From Schaalia sp. HMT-172 (GTDB lineage Bacteria; Actinomycetota; Actinomycetes; Actinomycetales; Actinomycetaceae), in assembly GCF_030644365.1 (NCBI RefSeq), contig NZ_CP130058.1:1550001-1614000 (forward strand): a stretch of DNA of 64,000 nt, in the 5' to 3' direction. The notes under the pieces were generated by a model that did no database searches, was not told the origin of the DNA, and saw nothing but the letters and a program-made list of their open reading frames with translations. Below, piece by piece: positions 9,129 to 18,459 of the stretch. Within the stretch, counting starts at the first letter, position 1. The number at the start of each line of letters is the position of its first letter. Made by a program: the position numbers and the translations under genes.

Positions 9129-11816
9129 TCACCCGGCGTCCACGATTCCCGTGGACACGGCGCGACGGCGACGCTTGACGCGCGGCTGGTCGGACGCCTC
9201 GGGCAGCTGGATGTCGGCCGTCGAGCGCGTCGGCGCCGCGGGCTCGCTCGTCTGGGTGCGTGCGGGCAGGTCGACGACGATCGGGGCCGGCGCAGCGTCG
9301 GGTTCGACGACGCCGGTGGAGGCCACCGCGCGACGCTTGCGAGCCTTGCGCGGGGCAGGCGGCTCGGGAGCCGCCGGGGCGGGCGCCTCGGGAGCCGTCT
9401 GCTCGGCGGCCTCCTTGCGCGACGGCGCGGCGGGTGCCTGAGCGGGCTCAGCGGACGAGGCCGTCGCGGCCTTCCGGGACGCGCGCCTGCGAGTAGCGGG
9501 CGCCTTCTCCCGCTGTTCGGGCAGCTGGATCTCGGAGGCATCCTTGATGGGCGCCCCAGGCTGCTCAGCATGGGCGACCGGCTCGGGCAGGTCGATGTGG
9601 ACCGGAAGCTCGGGCATCGGCGCGCTCTCCGCGACACGGCGGCGGCGACGGGGGCGCTTGGTCGCACCATCGTCCGCTGCTGCCGTCTCGGAAGCCGAAG
9701 GAGCGGCGGGTGCCGACTCCGTGGGCGACTCCTCGGCGGGGGCAGCCTCGGCGGAGTCGGCGCTCGCGCCACGCGCCTTACGCTTCTTGGTGGGCGCGCC
9801 TTCCTGCTCGCCCGAGGCCTCGTCCTCCTTGCGCGAAGAAGCGGCGGCGATCGCGCTCAGGGCTTCCTTCGCGCGCTCGTGATCCACGTTGTCCTCGACG
9901 CGGCGCGCCTCAGCCTTCTTCTGCTGCTTCTTCGAGCCCTTGCCCATCTTCGAGGAGCTGTCGCCACCGGATGTTTCGACGGGATGGTGATGCACGATGA
10001 ACCCTCGGCCCTCGCACGCCTCGCAGGGGGTGGAGAAGGCTTCGACCAGGCCCTCACCCACGCGCTTGCGCGTCATCTGCACGAGGCCCAGCGAGGTGAT
10101 CTCGGTGACCTGGTGGCGCGTGCGGTCACGACCCAAGCACTCCACCAGGCGACGCAGCACGAGGTCGCGGTTCGACTCGAGCACCATGTCGACGAAGTCG
10201 ATGATGACAATGCCGCCGATGTCACGCAGGCGCAGCTGGCGCACGATCTCTTCGGCCGCCTCCAAGTTATTGCGGGTGACCGTCTCCTCGAGCGTGCCGC
10301 CGGCGCCGATGAACTTGCCGGTGTTGACGTCGATGACGGTCATCGCCTCGGTGCGGTCGATGATGAGGGTGCCGCCCGAAGGCAGCCAGACCTTGCGATC
10401 CATGCCCTTGGCGAGCTGCTCGTCGATGCGATGCGCATGGAAGACATCCTCCGTACCCACCCACTGCTCGACGCGATCAGAGAGCTCGGGGCTGAGCTCA
10501 TCCACGTACTCCTTGACGGTCGCGTAGGTGTCGCGTCCCTCGATGACGAGCTTCGTGAAGTCCTCGTTGAAGATGTCGCGCACGACGCGCACCGCGAGCT
10601 CAGGCTCGCCGCGCAGGAGCGTCGGAGCGCTCTTCGTCGAGGTGCGCTTCTTCTCGATGTCCTCCCACTGGCGCGTCAGACGAGCGACGTCGTCGCGGAT
10701 CTGTTCCTCCGAAGCGCCCTCGGCGGCCGTGCGCACGATGACGCCGGAACCGGAAGGCACGACAGCCTTGAGGATCTTCTTCAGGCGGGCACGCTCCTTG
10801 TCCGGCAGCTTGCGGGAGATGCCCATCATGGAGCCGCCGGGGATCAGGACCAGGTAGCGGCCGGCCAGGGTGATCTGCGAGGTCAGGCGCGCGCCCTTAT
10901 GACCGATCGGATCCTTCGTCACCTGGACGAGGACCGGGTCACCGGACTTGAGAGCGGACTCGATGCGGCGGGGCTTGCCCTCCATACCGACGGCATCCCA
11001 GTTGACCTCGCCAGCGTAGAGCACGGCGTTGCGGCCGCGACCCACGTCAACGAACGCGGCCTCCATGGAGGGCAGGACGTTTTGTACACGGCCCAGATAG
11101 ATGTTGCCGACCATCGAGGACTGCGTGCGGCGCGCGACGTAGTGCTCGACGAGCAGGCCGTCCTCAAGGATCGCGATCTGGTCGAGGCCATCCTGGTCGC
11201 GGATGACCATCGTGCGTTCGACGGACTCGCGGCGCGCCAGGAACTCGGACTCGGAGATTGAGTGGCGGCGCCGTCCCTCGCGACGCCCCTCGCGGCGACG
11301 CATCTTCTTCGCTTCGAGTCGTGTCGACCCCTTCAGGGCCTGCACCTGATCCGCAGGATCGGTGCTCTCCTCGGCAGACGAGCTGGAGGAGCGGGCGCGG
11401 CGACGGCGGCGACGACGGCTCGAGGAGTCCTCCTCGTCCGAGACCTCCGCCTCGCCGGAGTTGTTCTCTGCCTTGTCGGCACTTTCCTCGGCGGGGGCCG
11501 AGGCCTCGTCGGCCTTCTTCGAGCGGCGGCGACGGCGCGGCTTCGACTCCGCGGGCGCCTCGTCGGTTTCGGCGGCGGGAGCACTGTCCTCGGGCGCGGC
11601 GTCGTCGGCTTTCTTCGAGCGGCGGCGACGCTTGGGGGCAGCCTCTTCCTGGGGGGCGTTCGATTCCGCATCGGCGGAGGCGCGCCGACGCTTGGGCTTC
11701 GCCTCAGGTTCGTCGACGACGACCGGCGCAGCCACGTCGGGTGCAGCCTGGAAGACGGGAGCCTGGAACAGCAGCGACGCGGCGGGGGCCACGGGCGTGT
11801 GTGATTCGGTTGTCAC
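9129..11816 (-). CDS. rne: Ribonuclease E/G family endoribonuclease
   Basis: 895 aa. The catalytic core has an S1-type segment (IYLGRVQNVLPSMEAAFVDVG), the DNase I-like active site with Asp in AMTVIDVNTGKF and GGIVIIDFVDM, and the CEACEGRG zinc-link Cys pair. It is flanked by long low-complexity arms: about 190 residues before the core with repeated RRRRR and SKKADE-like blocks, and about 260 after it, rich in Ala, Pro and Arg. This arrangement, with the core in the middle, is typical of actinobacterial RNase E. The arms probably bind RNA and partner proteins. The GTG start at 11816 has TTGGAG just upstream. Confidence 0.93.
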   Translation of the reverse strand: MTTESHTPVAPAASLLFQAPVFQAAPDVAAPVVVDEPEAKPKRRRASADAESNAPQEEAAPKRRRRSKKADDAAPEDSAPAAETDEAPAESKPRRRRRSKKADEASAPAEESADKAENNSGEAEVSDEEDSSSRRRRRRRARSSSSSAEESTDPADQVQALKGSTRLEAKKMRRREGRREGRRRHSISESEFLARRESVERTMVIRDQDGLDQIAILEDGLLVEHYVARRTQSSMVGNIYLGRVQNVLPSMEAAFVDVGRGRNAVLYAGEVNWDAVGMEGKPRRIESALKSGDPVLVQVTKDPIGHKGARLTSQITLAGRYLVLIPGGSMMGISRKLPDKERARLKKILKAVVPSGSGVIVRTAAEGASEEQIRDDVARLTRQWEDIEKKRTSTKSAPTLLRGEPELAVRVVRDIFNEDFTKLVIEGRDTYATVKEYVDELSPELSDRVEQWVGTEDVFHAHRIDEQLAKGMDRKVWLPSGGTLIIDRTEAMTVIDVNTGKFIGAGGTLEETVTRNNLEAAEEIVRQLRLRDIGGIVIIDFVDMVLESNRDLVLRRLVECLGRDRTRHQVTEITSLGLVQMTRKRVGEGLVEAFSTPCEACEGRGFIVHHHPVETSGGDSSSKMGKGSKKQQKKAEARRVEDNVDHERAKEALSAIAAASSRKEDEASGEQEGAPTKKRKARGASADSAEAAPAEESPTESAPAAPSASETAAADDGATKRPRRRRRVAESAPMPELPVHIDLPEPVAHAEQPGAPIKDASEIQLPEQREKAPATRRRASRKAATASSAEPAQAPAAPSRKEAAEQTAPEAPAPAAPEPPAPRKARKRRAVASTGVVEPDAAPAPIVVDLPARTQTSEPAAPTRSTADIQLPEASDQPRVKRRRRAVSTGIVDAG

Positions 11817-12230
11817 GATTCTCCAATTAATGGGCGCGCGCCCCATGCCCGGACGCGCCCGTTTTCATCGCCCGCGAGGGGCGGAAACCTAGTGGAGCGC
11901 AGTTGCGCAGCTGCCGGCGGCAAGTCACAGAGGTTCGCTCGGCTCTCATCGCGGGGGCATGCCCGCGACATCCATTCACCCCTTATTGTCGCACATCGCC
12001 AACCTGCATCAACCGAAGGGTGACCCGTTCAACGTCACACTCACACAATCTCAGGGAAAAAGCCGTTCAAAATAATCAGACACATATGTCACAAAACTGT
12101 CACGCATCGCGTCTTCCAGGCGCTTCGCTGCTGTCTTTTGAGCTACATTTAAATCAGCCCGTGACATAGGTCCTAGCACTCTTGTTGCGGGGCACTTCGA
12201 TCCCCCATCCCCACACGGGAAGGTCCCATC
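11817..12230. other. Divergent control region between rne and cydA
   Basis: No gene. The rne side has a short perfect hairpin (TCGCGGG/CCCGCGA, 11949-11968) in the rne leader. The cydA side (12040-12170) is AT-rich and holds the direct repeat TGTCAC (12088-12105), the kind of place a redox or oxygen regulator could bind. I could not match it to a defined Rex, FNR or DosR site. cydA has GGGAAGG about 8 bases before its ATG. Confidence 0.5.
11985..12012 (-). promoter_or_regulatory. Possible rne promoter
   Basis: TTGATG (12012-12007) and GACAAT (11990-11985) with 16 bases between them on the minus strand, giving an rne leader of about 160 bases. Confidence 0.4.
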
Positions 12231-13778
12231 ATGACCCTCGCGCAAACAGCGCTCGACGCGGTCACCGTCGGACGATGGCAGTTCGGTGTTACCACCGTCT
12301 ACCACTTCGTCCTCGTACCGCTGACGATCGGCCTGTCCCTGCTGGTCGCCATCATGCAAACCGCGTGGCACCGCACCGGCAAGGAATACTGGCTGCAAGC
12401 AACCCGTTTCTTCGGCAAGCTCCTCCTCATCAACTTCGCTCTCGGCGTCGCCACCGGCATCGTGCAGGAGTTCCAGTTCGGCATGAACTGGTCCGAGTAC
12501 TCCCGCTTCGTCGGCGACATCTTTGGCGCCCCTCTGGCTGTCGAGGCCCTCCTGGCCTTCTTCCTCGAATCCACCTTCCTCGGACTGTGGATCTTCGGCT
12601 GGGGCCGCCTCTCCAAGGGCATCCACCTGGCGACCATCTGGTGCGTCGCCCTGGGCACCATGTTCTCCGCGGCCTGGATTCTTGCGGCCAACGCGTGGAT
12701 GCAGCACCCCGTGGGCGCCCGCTTCAACCCCGAAACCGGCCGCGCCGAGCTCGACGGCGCCGGCGGCTTCCTCAAGCTCATCACCTCGGGCGTCTACCTG
12801 TCCGAGTACTCCCACGTCATCACCTCCGCGTGGCTGGTTGCCGGTTCCTTCGTGGCCGGAATCGCGATCTGGTGGATGGTGCGCGCTTCCCGTGAGGGCA
12901 GCGACGAGGCCGTGGCACAGGCACGCGACGTGTGGCGTCCCATCGCCCGCTTCGGTCTGATCGTCGTCCTCATCGGCGGCCTCGGCACCGTCGCCTCCGG
13001 CCACATCCAGGGCCAGGAGATGGTCGAGGCCCAGCCCATGAAGATGGCCGCAGCAGAAGGCATCTGCATGGACACCGACGGCGCCGCATTTACCGTCGCC
13101 CAGTTCGGGTCCTGCCCCCTCGGTGAGGACGGCACGCAGCCGACCCAGTTCATCAAGGTCCCGGGTGTCGCCTCCTTCATGTCCCACAACTCCTTCTCCG
13201 CAACCTCCGAGGGCGTCGCCGACGTCCAGGAGCGCATGGTGGAGCTGCTCAACTCCGACCCGAATTTCACCGCCAAGTACGGCGATGCTTCGCAGTATGA
13301 CTTCCGTCCGCCGCAGATGGTGACCTTCTGGTCCTTCCGCTTCATGATCGGCCTGGGCATGGTGGCCTTCCTGCTGGCGGCGTGGGGCCTGTGGGCCACC
13401 CGCGGTGGTCGGGCCTCGTCCAACCAGTGGCTGAGCCGCCTCGCGCTCCTCAACCTGCCGCTGCCCTTCCTGGCGGCCTCCTTCGGCTGGATCTTCACCG
13501 AGATGGGTCGCCAGCCGTGGGTCGTCGTCCCGAACCTGCAGGCGCTGTCCGCAGGCTCCGACCTGGGTTCCGTCAACATGATGACCGACATGGGTATCTC
13601 CCCCAACGTTCCCGCTGGCCAGATGCTCACCTCGCTCATCCTGTTCACCCTGCTGTACGGCGTCCTCGGCGTCATGTGGTACATCCTCATGAAGCGCTAC
13701 GCCGTCGAGGGCATCCACTCGTCGAAGGCCGACAAGGCTGAGGACGAGACACCGACCGACCTGTCCTTCGGATACTGA
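12231..13778 (+). CDS. cydA: Cytochrome bd oxidase subunit I
   Basis: 515 aa integral membrane protein. The N-terminal part (RWQFGVTTVYHFVLVPLTIG) carries the conserved haem-ligand His. QGQEMVEAQPMKMAAAE starts the quinol-binding Q loop, and GWIFTEMGRQPWVV is the CydA signature. The oxidase takes electrons from quinol and reduces oxygen to water with high affinity, so it serves low-oxygen growth. It is the first gene of cydABDC and lies 14 bases before cydB. Confidence 0.97.
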   Translation: MTLAQTALDAVTVGRWQFGVTTVYHFVLVPLTIGLSLLVAIMQTAWHRTGKEYWLQATRFFGKLLLINFALGVATGIVQEFQFGMNWSEYSRFVGDIFGAPLAVEALLAFFLESTFLGLWIFGWGRLSKGIHLATIWCVALGTMFSAAWILAANAWMQHPVGARFNPETGRAELDGAGGFLKLITSGVYLSEYSHVITSAWLVAGSFVAGIAIWWMVRASREGSDEAVAQARDVWRPIARFGLIVVLIGGLGTVASGHIQGQEMVEAQPMKMAAAEGICMDTDGAAFTVAQFGSCPLGEDGTQPTQFIKVPGVASFMSHNSFSATSEGVADVQERMVELLNSDPNFTAKYGDASQYDFRPPQMVTFWSFRFMIGLGMVAFLLAAWGLWATRGGRASSNQWLSRLALLNLPLPFLAASFGWIFTEMGRQPWVVVPNLQALSAGSDLGSVNMMTDMGISPNVPAGQMLTSLILFTLLYGVLGVMWYILMKRYAVEGIHSSKADKAEDETPTDLSFGY

Positions 13779-13792
13779 GAGGAACACCGATC

Positions 13793-14914
13793 ATGACTCT
13801 GTCTATCCTGTGGTTCGTTCTCATCGCCGTTCTGTGGACGGTCTACCTGATCCTCGAGGGCTTCGACTTCGGCGTCGGCATGCTCCTCCCCTTCGTCGCC
13901 AAGGGCGACCGTGAGCGCACCCAGACCGTGCGCACGATCGGCCCCCACTGGGACGGCAACGAGGTGTGGCTGCTCACCGCCGGAGGCGCGACTTTCGCCG
14001 CGTTCCCCGAGTGGTACGCGACCATGTTCTCGGGCATGTATCTCGCCCTGTTCCTGATCCTCGTCTGCCTGATCGTGCGCGTCATGGCGCTCGAGTGGCG
14101 CTCCAAGGTCGCCACCGAGAAGTGGCGTCACGCCTGGGACTGGGCGCACACGATCAGCGCGTGGCTCGTCCCGATCCTGCTGGGCGTCGCTTTCGCGAAC
14201 TTCGTCCAGGGTATGCGCATTGAGGTCGTTGACGTGGCCACCGGCACCGTTATCGACCCGACGCTGGTCAACCAGTCGCTGGCAACCGCGACGCACCAGC
14301 TGACTGGCGGTTTCTTCTCGCTGCTCACGCCCTACACCATCCTGGGTGGTCTGGCCGTTATGGCCGTGTGCCTGGCGCACGGCGCGCAGTTCCTGGCGCT
14401 GAAGACGACGGGCGAGGTCCGCGACCGCGCCAACGCGATTGCCGCACCCGCGACGATCGCCGCGACCGTCCTGGCCGCCGCGTGGCTGATGTGGGGCCAG
14501 TTCGCCTACACGACGAACGTTCTGGCATGGATCCCGCTCGTCGTCGCCGCCCTGGCGATCATCGCCTCGACCGCCCTGTCGCAGGCGTCGCTGCGCCGCG
14601 AGGGCTTGTCCTTCGTGGCTTCCTCCGTGGCGATCGCCGCCACGGTGGCTTGGGTGTTCGCGTCGATGGCTCCCGCCGTCCAGAAGTCCTCGATCAACCC
14701 GGCATATTCGCTGACGATTGATCAGGCCTCCTCTTCGGACGCGACGCTGACCGTCATGACGATCGTGACCGTCTGCCTCCTGCCCATCGTTCTGGCCTAC
14801 ATCGCCTGGTCCTACTGGACTTTCCGTGGCCGCGTGGGCACTGAGGACGTGACCACCCGGACGGGTCTGCTCATGAAGAAGATCCGCCTGGGCGAGAACT
14901 TCCTCGCCGGCTGA
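13793..14914 (+). CDS. cydB: Cytochrome bd oxidase subunit II
   Basis: 373 aa with eight or nine hydrophobic segments. The N-terminal LEGFDFGVGMLLPF and the HWDGNEVWLLTAGGATFAAF segment are the CydB signature. It pairs with CydA in the membrane. A ribosome binding site (GAGAGGAAC) precedes the ATG. A strong hairpin follows its stop, separating the oxidase genes from the exporter genes. Confidence 0.97.
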   Translation: MTLSILWFVLIAVLWTVYLILEGFDFGVGMLLPFVAKGDRERTQTVRTIGPHWDGNEVWLLTAGGATFAAFPEWYATMFSGMYLALFLILVCLIVRVMALEWRSKVATEKWRHAWDWAHTISAWLVPILLGVAFANFVQGMRIEVVDVATGTVIDPTLVNQSLATATHQLTGGFFSLLTPYTILGGLAVMAVCLAHGAQFLALKTTGEVRDRANAIAAPATIAATVLAAAWLMWGQFAYTTNVLAWIPLVVAALAIIASTALSQASLRREGLSFVASSVAIAATVAWVFASMAPAVQKSSINPAYSLTIDQASSSDATLTVMTIVTVCLLPIVLAYIAWSYWTFRGRVGTEDVTTRTGLLMKKIRLGENFLAG

Positions 14915-14926
14915 TTCTCTGCCGAG

Positions 14927-14962
14927 CTGCGCCCGGTTCCCCCCTCGGGGAGCCGGGCGCAG
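14927..14962 (+). terminator. Hairpin between cydB and cydD
   Basis: A 16-bp stem (CTGCGCCCGGTTCCCC with its complement, one G-U) and a short loop, 13 bases after the cydB stop. The T-run is weak, so it may be a partial terminator or an mRNA-stabilising structure that sets the cydAB to cydDC ratio. Confidence 0.7.
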
Positions 14963-15034
14963 TCGTATTCCCACCGGGGACGAGGCCGGGGACCTTCGAC
15001 CCATGACGTGCACTTTTGGGGCACAATAGTATCC

Positions 15035-16708
15035 GTGCGTCCCTTTGATCCTCGCTTACTGCGCTACGCCCGTTCGGCTCGCGGTCCCATCGCGCTGACG
15101 GCGCTCCTGGGTACGATCACGGCCCTGCTGGTGCTGGCCCAGGCTCTGCTGATTTCCGCCGCCCTCTCCCCCGTCGTGTCGGGGACGGCGTCACTGGGCG
15201 ACGTGGCGAGTGTTATCGCCGGCATCGGGGCGGTGTTCGCGTGCCGCGCCCTGGTTGTCGCCGGGCGCGAGGCGATCGCCGCGCGCGCCGCCACCAGGGC
15301 CGTTACCGAGCTACGCAGGCGGGTGATCGACGCCTCCATCGCCCTCGGTCCGCGGTGGAGGGCAACCAACGGCGCCCAGACGGCGACGCTCCTGGCCACG
15401 GGACTGGAGGACTTGCGCCCCTACTTCGTTTCCTTCCTCCCTCAGCTGGTGCTCGTGTGCACGGTGACGCCCGCGGCCCTGGGGGTCATTCTCCTCCTGG
15501 ACTTCTGGTCGGCACTCATCGCCCTCCTCGTCGTCCCGCTCATCCCCATCTTCATGATCCTCATCGGCCGCTTCACTCAGGCCGCCTCCGAGGACAAGCT
15601 GGAGTCCATGAAACGTCTGACCGCCCAGCTTCTGGACCTCATGTCGGGCCTGCCCACCCTGCGGGCTCTGGGCCGGGAGAAGGGCCCCCGCGCTCACCTG
15701 CGCAAGCTCGGGGAGGCCAACACGAAGGCCACGATGGCGACCCTGCGCGTCGCCTTCCTGTCGGGCGGCGTCCTGGAGTTTCTGACGACCCTGTCGGTCG
15801 CGCTCGTCGCCGTCGAGGTCGGTATGCGCCTGGTTTTCGGCGATATCTCTCTCTTCCACGGTCTGGCCGTCATCATGCTGGCCCCCGAGGTCTTCGAGCC
15901 TCTGCGCCAGGTCGGCGCCCAGTTCCACGCGTCGGCCAACGGCGTGACCGCCTCGCGCGCCGCCTTCGACATCATCGAGCAGGCGCAGGACGTAGCCGCC
16001 CCCGGCACGTCCCCTAGCCCCGACATGTCCACGACGGCGATCGTCCTGGACGGCGTCGGCGTGCGCGCACGGGGAGCCTGGGGCCCTGCCCCCACCGACG
16101 GGGTCATCCGGCCCGGCACGATCACGGCCCTCGCGGGCCCCTCCGGCGCGGGCAAGTCCACGCTCGTCGCCTGCCTGCTCGCCGACGTGGCGCCCGACGC
16201 CGGGCGCATCGTCCTGAGGCCCCAGGCCTCGAACCCGCGCGGCGACGACCTGGCCCTCACCGACGTCGACCCCGTGTCCTGGCGCTCCGGCCTCTCCTGG
16301 GTCCCCCAGTCCCCCACCCTGATCCCGGGTTCGATCCTGGACAACATGGCAGGTCTGCCGCTGGCCGACCTGGAGGAGGCCGCGCGCGCCACCGGCTTCG
16401 ACGCCGTCCTGGCCACCGCACCCCACGGGTGGGACAGCACGATCGGCTCCGGCGGGGTCGGATTGTCCGTCGGCCAGCGCCAACGCCTGGCGCTCACGCG
16501 CGCGCTCGCCGCGCGCTCCCGCGTCGTCATCCTGGACGAGCCGACCGCGCACCTCGACGCCGTCAGCGAGGAGACAGTCGTGCGAGCTATCACCACGATG
16601 CGCGAGGAGGGCCGCACGGTCATCGTCATCGCCCACCGCGCCGCCATTATCGGCGTGGCCGACACGATCATCGACGTTGCGTCCGAAGATGAGGAGGCAC
16701 TGGCATGA
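15035..16708 (+). CDS. cydD: Thiol ABC exporter subunit CydD
   Basis: About 557 aa. Six membrane helices in the first 310 residues are followed by an ABC domain with Walker A GPSGAGKST, signature LSVGQRQRLAL and Walker B RVVILDEPTAHLD. CydDC exports cysteine and glutathione-type thiols and is needed to assemble cytochrome bd. The start is uncertain. GTG at 15035 gives VRPFDPRLL; a GTG at 15008 is in the same frame. CACAAT 7 bases before 15035 looks like a -10 box and would fit a leaderless transcript. Confidence 0.92.
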   Translation: MRPFDPRLLRYARSARGPIALTALLGTITALLVLAQALLISAALSPVVSGTASLGDVASVIAGIGAVFACRALVVAGREAIAARAATRAVTELRRRVIDASIALGPRWRATNGAQTATLLATGLEDLRPYFVSFLPQLVLVCTVTPAALGVILLLDFWSALIALLVVPLIPIFMILIGRFTQAASEDKLESMKRLTAQLLDLMSGLPTLRALGREKGPRAHLRKLGEANTKATMATLRVAFLSGGVLEFLTTLSVALVAVEVGMRLVFGDISLFHGLAVIMLAPEVFEPLRQVGAQFHASANGVTASRAAFDIIEQAQDVAAPGTSPSPDMSTTAIVLDGVGVRARGAWGPAPTDGVIRPGTITALAGPSGAGKSTLVACLLADVAPDAGRIVLRPQASNPRGDDLALTDVDPVSWRSGLSWVPQSPTLIPGSILDNMAGLPLADLEEAARATGFDAVLATAPHGWDSTIGSGGVGLSVGQRQRLALTRALAARSRVVILDEPTAHLDAVSEETVVRAITTMREEGRTVIVIAHRAAIIGVADTIIDVASEDEEALA

Positions 16709-18459
16709 GACTCTTCCTGACCCGCTCGGAATCCGCAGCGCTACGCCGGTGCATCTCCATGCTCCAGGTGTCGCGATCGGGCTTTGCCCTCTCGCTACTC
16801 CTGGGCGTGGGCGCGCTCGGCTCGGCGATCGCGCTGGGAGGCACCGCGGCGTGGCTCATCGCCCGTGCCTCCCAGCAGCCGCCGGTCCTCTACCTGACCG
16901 TCGCGGCCACCTCCGTCCGGCTCTTCGGCGTCTCGCGCGCACTCGCGCGCTACCTGGCGCGCCTGGCCTCCCACCGGGTTGCCCTCGAAGGGATGGACGC
17001 GCTGCGCGGCAACCTCTACGACCGCCTGTGCCTCCAGCCCGCCGCCTCGCTGTCGAGTCTGCGACGCGGCGACCTCATGACGCGCGCCGGGGCGGACGTG
17101 GACGAGGTCGGCAACGTCGTCGTCAAGACGCTCCTGCCCGCCCTCATCGCCCTCGTCGTCGGCGTGGGCACGGTCGGGGCCGTCTCGTTCATTTCCCCCG
17201 CGGCCGGCCTGATCCTTGCCGTGTCCCTCGTCGTCTCGGGCGTCCTCGCTCCCGCGCTCATCGCCCGCTCGGTACGCTTGGCCGAAACCCAGGGGTCGGC
17301 CGCACGCGCCGACATCGCGGCCACGAGCCTCGCGGTTCTGGAGGGCGCCACCGAGCTCTCCCTGTCGGGAACGCTCCCTCAGGCACGCGCTTCCCTCCAG
17401 CGCGCCGAAGAGGAGCTTGCCGGCGCGATCGGGCGCTCCGCGCAGCTGTCGGCCCTCGCGCGCGGACTCGACGTGGTCGCCATGGGCGCAGCCGTCATCG
17501 GCGCGCTCCTCATCGGCATCCCACAGACTACTTCCGGGGCCCTGGCGCAGGTGCTCCTGGCCGTCATCGTTTTGATCCCCCTGTCCTCCTTCGAGGGGGC
17601 CGCCGAGCTCGCTCCGGCCGCCGCCCAACTGGTGCGCAGCGCACAGGCAGCGACGCGCATCTGCGCGCTCATCAGCGAGGAAACCCCCGAGGCTACGCAC
17701 AAAATCCCCGGCGGAGAGCCCGTCATCGAGGCGCGCGACCTGTCGATCGGCTGGCCGGAAGGCCCGACCCTGGCCACCGGCATCTCGCTCACGCTGCGCC
17801 CCGGCTCCTCCCTCGCCATCGTGGGCGCCTCCGGCATCGGCAAGACCACCCTGCTCGCAACGCTCACCGGCATCATCCCGCCCAAGGAGGGCCAGGCCCT
17901 CATCAACGGCGTCCCCGCGTGGGGCGCGGATCGCGACCAGGTCACGTCCCTCATCACGATGACCGCCGAAGACGCCCACGTCTTCGCGACCTCCATCTTC
18001 GAAAACCTGCGCGTCGCCCGAGCCTCCCTCACGAGGGACGAGGCCGGGCAGCTCCTCGCGCGAGCCGGCCTCCAGGAATGGGTCTCCTCCCTGCCAGACG
18101 GCATCGACACGCTCGTCGGATCGGGTGGCACCACCGTGTCCGGCGGCGAACGTCGCCGCCTCCTCATGGCCCGCGCCCTGGCCGCCCCCGCCCCCATCAT
18201 GACGATCGACGAGGCCTCCGAGCACCTTGACGCGACCACCGCCGACAGGCTCATGGACACCCTCCTGACCCCCTCACCGACGCGCGCTACCCTGGTCGTC
18301 ACGCACAGGCTCAGCGCCCTCGACAAGGCCGACCACGTCCTCGTACTCGCCGCCCCCCACCCCGGAGCCATTGCAGGCGTCGCCGCGTACGGCACCCACA
18401 AGGACGTTCTCGACGCCCTCCCCACCTACCGCCAGGCCCTCGATCAGGAGGAACAATGA
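16705..18459 (+). CDS. cydC: Thiol ABC exporter subunit CydC
   Basis: 584 aa. A membrane region with GGTAAWLIARASQQPP near residue 50, typical of CydC, leads into an ABC domain with Walker A GASGIGKTT, signature VSGGERRRLLMARAL and MTIDEASEHLD as Walker B, where the usual Pro after DE is Ala. It forms the heterodimer with CydD. It overlaps cydD by 4 bases (ATGA) and the kinase gene by 4, so all three are translationally coupled. Confidence 0.94.
   Translation: MRLFLTRSESAALRRCISMLQVSRSGFALSLLLGVGALGSAIALGGTAAWLIARASQQPPVLYLTVAATSVRLFGVSRALARYLARLASHRVALEGMDALRGNLYDRLCLQPAASLSSLRRGDLMTRAGADVDEVGNVVVKTLLPALIALVVGVGTVGAVSFISPAAGLILAVSLVVSGVLAPALIARSVRLAETQGSAARADIAATSLAVLEGATELSLSGTLPQARASLQRAEEELAGAIGRSAQLSALARGLDVVAMGAAVIGALLIGIPQTTSGALAQVLLAVIVLIPLSSFEGAAELAPAAAQLVRSAQAATRICALISEETPEATHKIPGGEPVIEARDLSIGWPEGPTLATGISLTLRPGSSLAIVGASGIGKTTLLATLTGIIPPKEGQALINGVPAWGADRDQVTSLITMTAEDAHVFATSIFENLRVARASLTRDEAGQLLARAGLQEWVSSLPDGIDTLVGSGGTTVSGGERRRLLMARALAAPAPIMTIDEASEHLDATTADRLMDTLLTPSPTRATLVVTHRLSALDKADHVLVLAAPHPGAIAGVAAYGTHKDVLDALPTYRQALDQEEQ

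Noticed and set aside
12040-12230. Possible DosR, Rex or FNR site before cydA
   Set aside because: Direct repeats of TGTCAC and a GACATAGGTCC stretch were seen, but none fits the known consensus closely enough.
12051-13787. Open frame of 578 codons antisense to cydA
   Set aside because: A shadow of cydA, which has full family signatures.
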